Source: Cytospora piceicola (lineage: Eukaryota; Ascomycota; Sordariomycetes; Diaporthales; Cytosporaceae). Taken from it: 64,000 bases of DNA. Shown piece by piece: positions 58,627-64,000 of this stretch (position 1 is its first letter; every line of letters begins with the position of its first letter). The notes below the pieces were generated by a model. It was not told the DNA's origin. It made no database searches and worked only from the letters and a program-made list of their open reading frames with translations. Position numbers and translations under genes: made by a program. The stretch is from NCBI GenBank assembly GCA_023375675.1, contig JALQBC010000037.1, positions 124,001 to 188,000 on the forward strand, in the 5' to 3' direction.

Positions 58627-59832
58627 TGGCGATATACTCACGGACCAGGCATGGGTATGTGTATTGGGAAATTATATACCTCTCCTAATCAGTCCTGCAT
58701 CGACACGTGGGCGGCTCGTTCTCTCACTAGACTGCCTATAGATTCTCATGCGATAGTCCAGTGGAAGCATGTGATGCGCGTCTTCAAGCCTGGAGATTTC
58801 GCCGTGATAACTAACACCTGCGGTCCCTGGGCATCCCAACCGCTGATATCAATTTCATATCAAACCTTCCCCCCCAATGGTCTTCATGAGATATCACGGA
58901 CCTCACCAACCAGCTCATCGTGTTGTTCCCAGCAACACGATAGCAACACCGAGATGCACGACTTCTTGGACAGCCTTCTTCTGCTTAAAGAAGCTGTTGA
59001 GCAACATGACAAGATAATGTCAGTAACTCTAGCCAAGATCTTGAAGTCAGTGGTGAGTCCTGCGGACACAATTCGAATGCTGATGCCCTCATACACACAT
59101 GGAATTGTTTACCGAACTACTGTCCAGGAGCAAACCATTCAATTCCAGAATAACAAGGGCAAGATACCAGCACAGTTTAGGGAGGATAGCGGACCTATCA
59201 CTCAAGACTTGTAGGGTTTCGGAGCCCTGGAGGGATCTTAATAAAGTGCATACACAGTTTTCCTTTGACGGATAATGTATCAGCACATGGAGCCCAAGAG
59301 CCTTGTTGCAGGGATAGGTCTTCATATTTATAGGGCTTTTGCAATGCATTTCTTGACTTCTGTGAAAGTGTTTGCGAAGCAAACCAAAATGAGTGTAGCT
59401 GAGGTCGCAAAGCGTCAGCAATCCTCATTTGAAGCATCAAGGGCGCATTCGCCAATCATTTACCCCAGTTTCTCCGCTGTTGCCAACACATTAACCAACT
59501 GCATAAGAAGCTGGAGCCACACAGATTCTGACAGGCTGGATAGTTCAGCCTGCTCCACAAGCAAGGCGCAGGGGGTTATCTAACCAAGATGATTTGGTCT
59601 GCAGAAAGTCGGTTGGTTGGTGACTGTGCTGCAATGATGCTTGATAAAGTACGACGCGTGGTTGCGTGCAGAAGAATTCGTTCTCAGTGTTCTCGAGTCT
59701 CCTTGTTCTCGCTCTCTTTCACAACTTCTTGCTTGCCATATCTCCGTGCTCGTGTCGCTGTCCAGCATCCTCGATCGACACATCTCAACGACTGGCCCCA
59801 TCCGAATTGTGTCACTACCCCCAAATACCACG
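58627..59832. other. Intergenic; weak coding-like segment at 58954-59214
   Basis: A plus-strand frame contains a helix-rich stretch (MHDFLDSLLLLKEAVEQHDK) and ends at 59214, but I find no convincing start, partner exon or family. The rest is promoter of the Cys-rich membrane protein gene and shows nothing else. Confidence 0.35.
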
Positions 59833-61030
59833 ATGGGAGGGGTAGATCTGTTGATCTCGAATGGCACCTGCTTTTATGCAGCAGGAAAACAATCCTCCTC
59901 AAACATCATACCTTGCGGAAATGTTGCAAGTGGTGCGTACCAATGTTGTGAGGAGGGAGACTGGTGCCTAGAATTCAACATCTGCTTCAACACAAACCGT
60001 AAGTATCTATTCCGAGTGGTATCTGCAATGCTTATCTGTGATGCATCGCTGTACTGACCAAGGCCCTCTTGCATGCTTAGACTCTACGACATATATGGCC
60101 GGTTGTACAGATGAGGCGTTTGGGGCGTCCAACTGTCCAACGAAAGGAGCATCTGACCAACAGCTTCTTAATCTCGTCCAGTGTGCAGATTCGGCGAATG
60201 GCGAGTCCGTAGTTTGGAGCGCGTGTCCCGGGCCAGCAACAAGAACGAAGATCGGAGCACCAGAGGCGTGCACTTGTTCAGATGCCGACGACGGCATATT
60301 GACCGCTACGAACAGTATCCCCGCCATTGCGTCCCTGCCCACAGCGACTGGCGAGACCATCTCCTTTAAGAGTGGCCACACACCAAGTACCAAGGCCACT
60401 TCGACAGTGACATCGACAGCCGAGAATGGGCATTTGACGACCATGACAATGGCCACAGCTGCCTCGACTGCCGGTAGTGGGGGCTCTAGCTCAAGTACCG
60501 GGAGCACCCTGTCAACAGGTGCCAAGGCAGGAATCGGCGTCGGTGCAGCAGCGCTGGGTGTCGGCCTCCTCGCCCTGGCCGCCTGGTTCTTCACATGGTA
60601 CCGACGGAAGCACTACAAGGGCCCGGGAGGCGGCGGTGCCGGATACCAGCCCGCCACGGCGCATGCCCCGGACGCCTACGGCCAGTCCCCTCCCCCACAG
60701 TACGCGAGCCCGGGCTACCAGTACAACCAGCCCACCCCACCGATGGCCGACGCGGCTGCGGCGTACAGCCCGGGCTTCGCCGGCTTCAAGTCGGAGCTCC
60801 CCGCCGAGACGGGGGTCAAGCCCGCGTTCAAGTCGGAGCTGCCCGCCGGCGCCCTCGACATCGCGACCTCGCAGGCGCTGGACAGGAACGGGACGCCATC
60901 GCTAATGTCGGTCGCGGCGTCGCCGGCGCCGACTGGCCACGCTAGTATGGTTTCCGATGTTTCGAGCGAGGGTCACGGGAGGGGACCTAACGGGGGAAAT
61001 ATGGCGCCCATTGCCGAGTTGCATGGATGA
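59833..61030 (+). CDS. Cys-rich single-pass membrane protein with cytoplasmic Pro/Gly/Ala tail, 371 aa
   Basis: Exons 59833-59998 and 60081-61030. The 82-nt phase-1 intron has donor GTAAGT, branch TACTGAC and acceptor TAG. The extracellular part has a compact Cys pattern (NGTCFYAA, IPCGN, YQCCEEGDWCL, NICF, MAGCTD, SNCP), common in a fungal plasma-membrane family. A Ser/Thr stalk follows, then one membrane helix at about residues 204-227 (GIGVGAAALGVGLLALAAWF), a basic YRRKHYKG stop-transfer, and a Pro/Tyr/Gly-rich tail with FKSELPA twice. A sensor or wall-associated role is inferred from topology. The only in-frame ATG leaves no signal peptide; either it inserts without one or an upstream exon was missed. 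Confidence 0.75.
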
Positions 61031-62009
61031 GACACTGGAGGCATTTCCTAGAGCCTTGGAAGAGAGCCTTTAAAAAAAAAGGTGGCGTCTGGCGTTGGGG
61101 ATTGAAGAAATTTGGTCGCATATACGCGCTGGCCAAAGGTTGATTGTGTGGCACATGTACGAGATCCCGACCTGATTGTATGCTCACTTCGTCTATAAAT
61201 CGCGCACGTCGCGTCGACGTCTCATGACTCTTATGTATGTCCATCTCCTGGTGTCTGATGTCGGCTCCTTCTTCCTCTTGCCAACCAAGTCCTAACCGTT
61301 CTGGTTGTCCAGCCGTTGAGATCGACATAGGCCAGCTGGTGCTAACGACATCTAGACAACTCCAGCCCACCCATCAGCAGCGATAAAGATTAAGGGTTCC
61401 TGCGTGACAAAGAGTTACCCTGCTAGTGTCGATAAGCTATGACCTCCCGGCGGGATATTACCAAATAGATCCGTAGCTACTCGGCGGAATTCCGTGCGAC
61501 CGTCCGCTCTGACCGTTCTGCGACTCGTTCACACGACTCGCCACCGCTCGCCATGGTCCTCGATCGTATGGCAAATGCATTTGGACCTCGGGATATGGGC
61601 TGTATACGAAAAATTCGTCGATCTCTAGTGGGGTTTGCAACTGGCATGTTACAATCGCACTATCAGTTCCTACACAATGGTTTCATGATATGACCATGAG
61701 ATATAAGTGAATTATATGTCAGAATTACACCCTCAAACTAGTGATCCACCATCGGTCGAGTCCGATTGTGTGTCTAGACAACTTTAAAAACGGTGTCGAG
61801 CCTCTTGCCCACAGACTTTCGAGTCGCTTTTTCCCACACTTACCCAGCTCAAAACGACTGCTAGCTTGCGTCTCATCTCGGTGCTATAGTAGTCTTAGCA
61901 CTTGAATATCTTGGTGCCCCGTGGCATCTTGATATCTCCTTGCTTCTACAAAGACCTACAGTACGCCACATAACAAAACCCTCGATCCTCACGGATCCAC
62001 TTTTTAAAC
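61031..62009. other. Intergenic, no feature seen
   Basis: 3' region of the membrane-protein gene, then promoter of the transporter gene. A short A run lies at about 61072-61080. Overlapping small frames on the minus strand lack features. Confidence 0.45.
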
Positions 62010-64000
62010 ATGGACCACGAGTCAACTGCAGCGGAGTAAGTAACAACGATGGTGGCTTATTCACAAGTGCGATGAACGGCAATGTTAACAAAAACTACAG
62101 GCTTCATGCGACCGTGGTAGAACCGCGTGTTCACGATGGCAAGGATATGGCTGGTGGTATCGAGCCAAGCACAGCTGGAGCCGAACAACCAATAGAGGTC
62201 GTCTCACACTTCGACACGCCAGATGGTGGCGAGCCCAACGAGGAAGAGAAGCGGACGCTGCGCAAGGTCTCCGACAAGCTGCCTTGGTCTGCCTTCCTTG
62301 TCTGCGTGATTGAGCTCTGCGAGCGTTTCACCTACTATGGTCTCTCGGGTCCATTCCAGAACTACATCGAGAACGCCTATGGCGACAAAAGTCTGCCAGG
62401 AGCCATCGGGCTGGGACAGACTGGAGCAACCGGTAAGCTTCCTCACGTCTTTTTTTCTCTGCCTCTGCTGCTCTTCACCGTATTTCCAGCGTCACTTACT
62501 AATATATAAACGATAGGTTTGACGGATTTCTTCCAATTCTGGTGCTACGTGACGCCAGTTCTGGGTGCGATCATCAGTGATCAGTATCTTGGAAAATACT
62601 GGACAATTTTCTACTCTGCTCTGATCTACATGGCAGGCAACCTGATCCTTTTCCTCACCTCCCTCCCAGTTGCCATCGAGAATGGCGCCGCTCTGGGAGG
62701 TCTCATCGCCTCCATGATCGTCATCGGTCTGGGCACCGGCGGTATCAAGTCCAATGTTTCGCCCCTGATCGCCGAGCAGTATGAAAACACCACGCCTTTC
62801 ATCAAGACCCTTAAGTCTGGTGAGCGAGTGATTGTGGACCCTGCTACCACTATTGGCAGAATTTGTAAGTTTTGCGGAAATCATATACCTTGGAGAACCT
62901 GGCTAATGATGCTTCAGACATGGTCTTCTATATGATGATCAACATCGGTAGTCTTTCCAGCATTGCTACCACCGAACTTGAAGCGCACGTCGGCTTCTGG
63001 GCTGCCTATTTGCTGCCCCTCCTGATGTTCTTCGTCGGATTCGCAGTTCTCGTTGCCGGAAAGTCCAAGTACAAGATGAGGCCCCCCGGGGGCAGTATCA
63101 TTCCCAAGGCCTTCAAGATCATTTGGATCGCCATGGCCAACAAGGGCAACTTCAACGCTGCTAAGCCCGAATACCAGGAAGAATTCGGCTCATCTGGCCG
63201 AAAGCGCAACATTACCTGGGACGGCATCTTTGTCGAGGAGGTCAAGAGAGCCCTTGTCGCCTGCAAGGTCTTCATCTTCTTCCCTATATACTGGGTCGTC
63301 TATAGCCAGATGCTGAACAACTTCATCTCGCAAGCCGGCCAGATGCAGCTCCACGGCATCCCTAACGATCTTATGCAGAACTGGGACCCTCTTGCGATCA
63401 TCATTTTCATTCCTATCTGCGAATACTTACTCTACCCTGGGCTGGCCAAGCTCGGCTTCAAGATGTACCCTATTACCCGCATCTTCTGGGGCTTTATGCT
63501 CGGTGCTGCTGCTATGGCCTACGCCGCTGGCGTCCAGAAGCTCATCTACAAGACTGGACCCTGCTACGAGCAGGTCGCTGCCTGCGATGCCGCCCTGCAG
63601 CCAGACGGGAGCTACGCACCCAACAACGTGCACGTCGCCATCCAGGCCCCTGCTTACCTGTTCATCGGCCTTTCGGAGATCTTCGCCAGTATCACTGGGC
63701 TGGAGTACGCCTTCACTAAGGCGCCTGCCTCCATGAAGTCGTTCATCATGTCGCTGTTCCTGCTGACGAGCGCCTTTGGCTCGGCCCTCTCGATCGCCCT
63801 GTCGCCTACCGCTGTCGATCCCAAGCTCCTCTGGATGTACACTGGACTGGCGGTTGCGTGCTTCGTGGCCGGTGTCGTCTTCTGGGCGCTCTACAGCAGG
63901 TACAACAAGACAGAGGAATCGATGAACGAGCTCGAGCAGTTCACCGAGAAGCCGAAGCATGTTGGCGAGGCAAACACCAATGATCTCGAGAAGTCTGTCT
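62010..64000 (+). CDS. PTR2: Proton-coupled di/tripeptide transporter (POT/PTR2 family), 3' end cut by window
   Basis: Imports di- and tripeptides with protons across the plasma membrane (major facilitator fold). Exons 62010-62035, 62101-62432, 62517-62864 and 62918 to the window end. The introns (65, 84 and 53 nt) begin GTAAG and end AG, and phases agree. I choose MDHESTAAE at 62010 because its donor GTAAGT joins in frame; the longer unspliced frame from 61940 is 5' sequence. The POT proton-coupling motif ExxERFxYYG is at about residues 79-90 (IELCERFTYYG). GTGGIKSNVSPLIAEQ and the MMINIGSLS segment are family signatures, with many hydrophobic helices. About 596 codons are visible and fungal PTR2 proteins are near 600, so only a few residues are missing. 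Confidence 0.92.

Overview
The window is nuclear DNA of a filamentous ascomycete (Pezizomycotina, probably Sordariomycetes; I do not claim a genus). Evidence: genes have short introns (about 50-145 nt) with GTATGN/GTAAGT donors and CTRAC-type branch sites. The gene content is fungal: HIR1, a POT peptide transporter, a BBE-type oxidase and a DUF6590-like protein. CTAGGTAC/TAGGTACC repeats are scattered between genes. A 25-kb block carries the mark of repeat-induced point mutation (RIP): CpA and TpG almost absent, TpA in great excess.

Layout. 1-11.4 kb is ordinary euchromatin: the 3' end of an unknown gene, an AT-hook protein (-), a small lysine-rich protein with a 5'UTR intron, the histone chaperone gene HIR1 (five exons) and a bicovalent-type FAD oxidoreductase. 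12.5-21.8 kb is accessory and decaying: a secreted adhesin-like protein with seven tandem ~90-aa repeats and a broken Ser/Thr stalk, a fast-evolving coiled-coil gene (-), and a membrane-protein pseudogene with several single-base frameshifts. A ~310-bp dispersed repeat ending in a GTAA/GTAG microsatellite also lies here.

21.875-46.747 kb is one nested retrotransposon block. The outer element is a Ty1/Copia element on the minus strand with 198-bp LTRs and CTAAC target duplications. It sits inside a second copy of the ~310-bp repeat, so the intact copy at 16.8-17.1 kb serves as the empty site. The Copia element is split by a Ty3/Gypsy element (+) with three 238-bp LTRs, in which the LTR plus 5' 6.65 kb is tandemly duplicated. 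Two short GC-richer insertions in the block escaped RIP.

47.5-55.7 kb holds three more members of the coiled-coil family (shared motif EAxRVMSxxxxF), telomere-like CCCTAA remnants, a large TACC microsatellite inside one family member, and a 701-bp terminal-inverted-repeat element with a 14-bp satellite core. 57.2-64 kb is ordinary again: a DUF6590-like gene, a Cys-rich single-pass membrane protein and a nearly complete POT/PTR2 peptide transporter running off the right edge.

The strongest candidates for something undescribed are the lineage-specific EAxRVMS family flanking the heterochromatic block, the partial tandem duplication inside the Gypsy element, and the satellite-cored TIR element. 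Splice sites and domain calls were read by eye; no alignment or database search was run.
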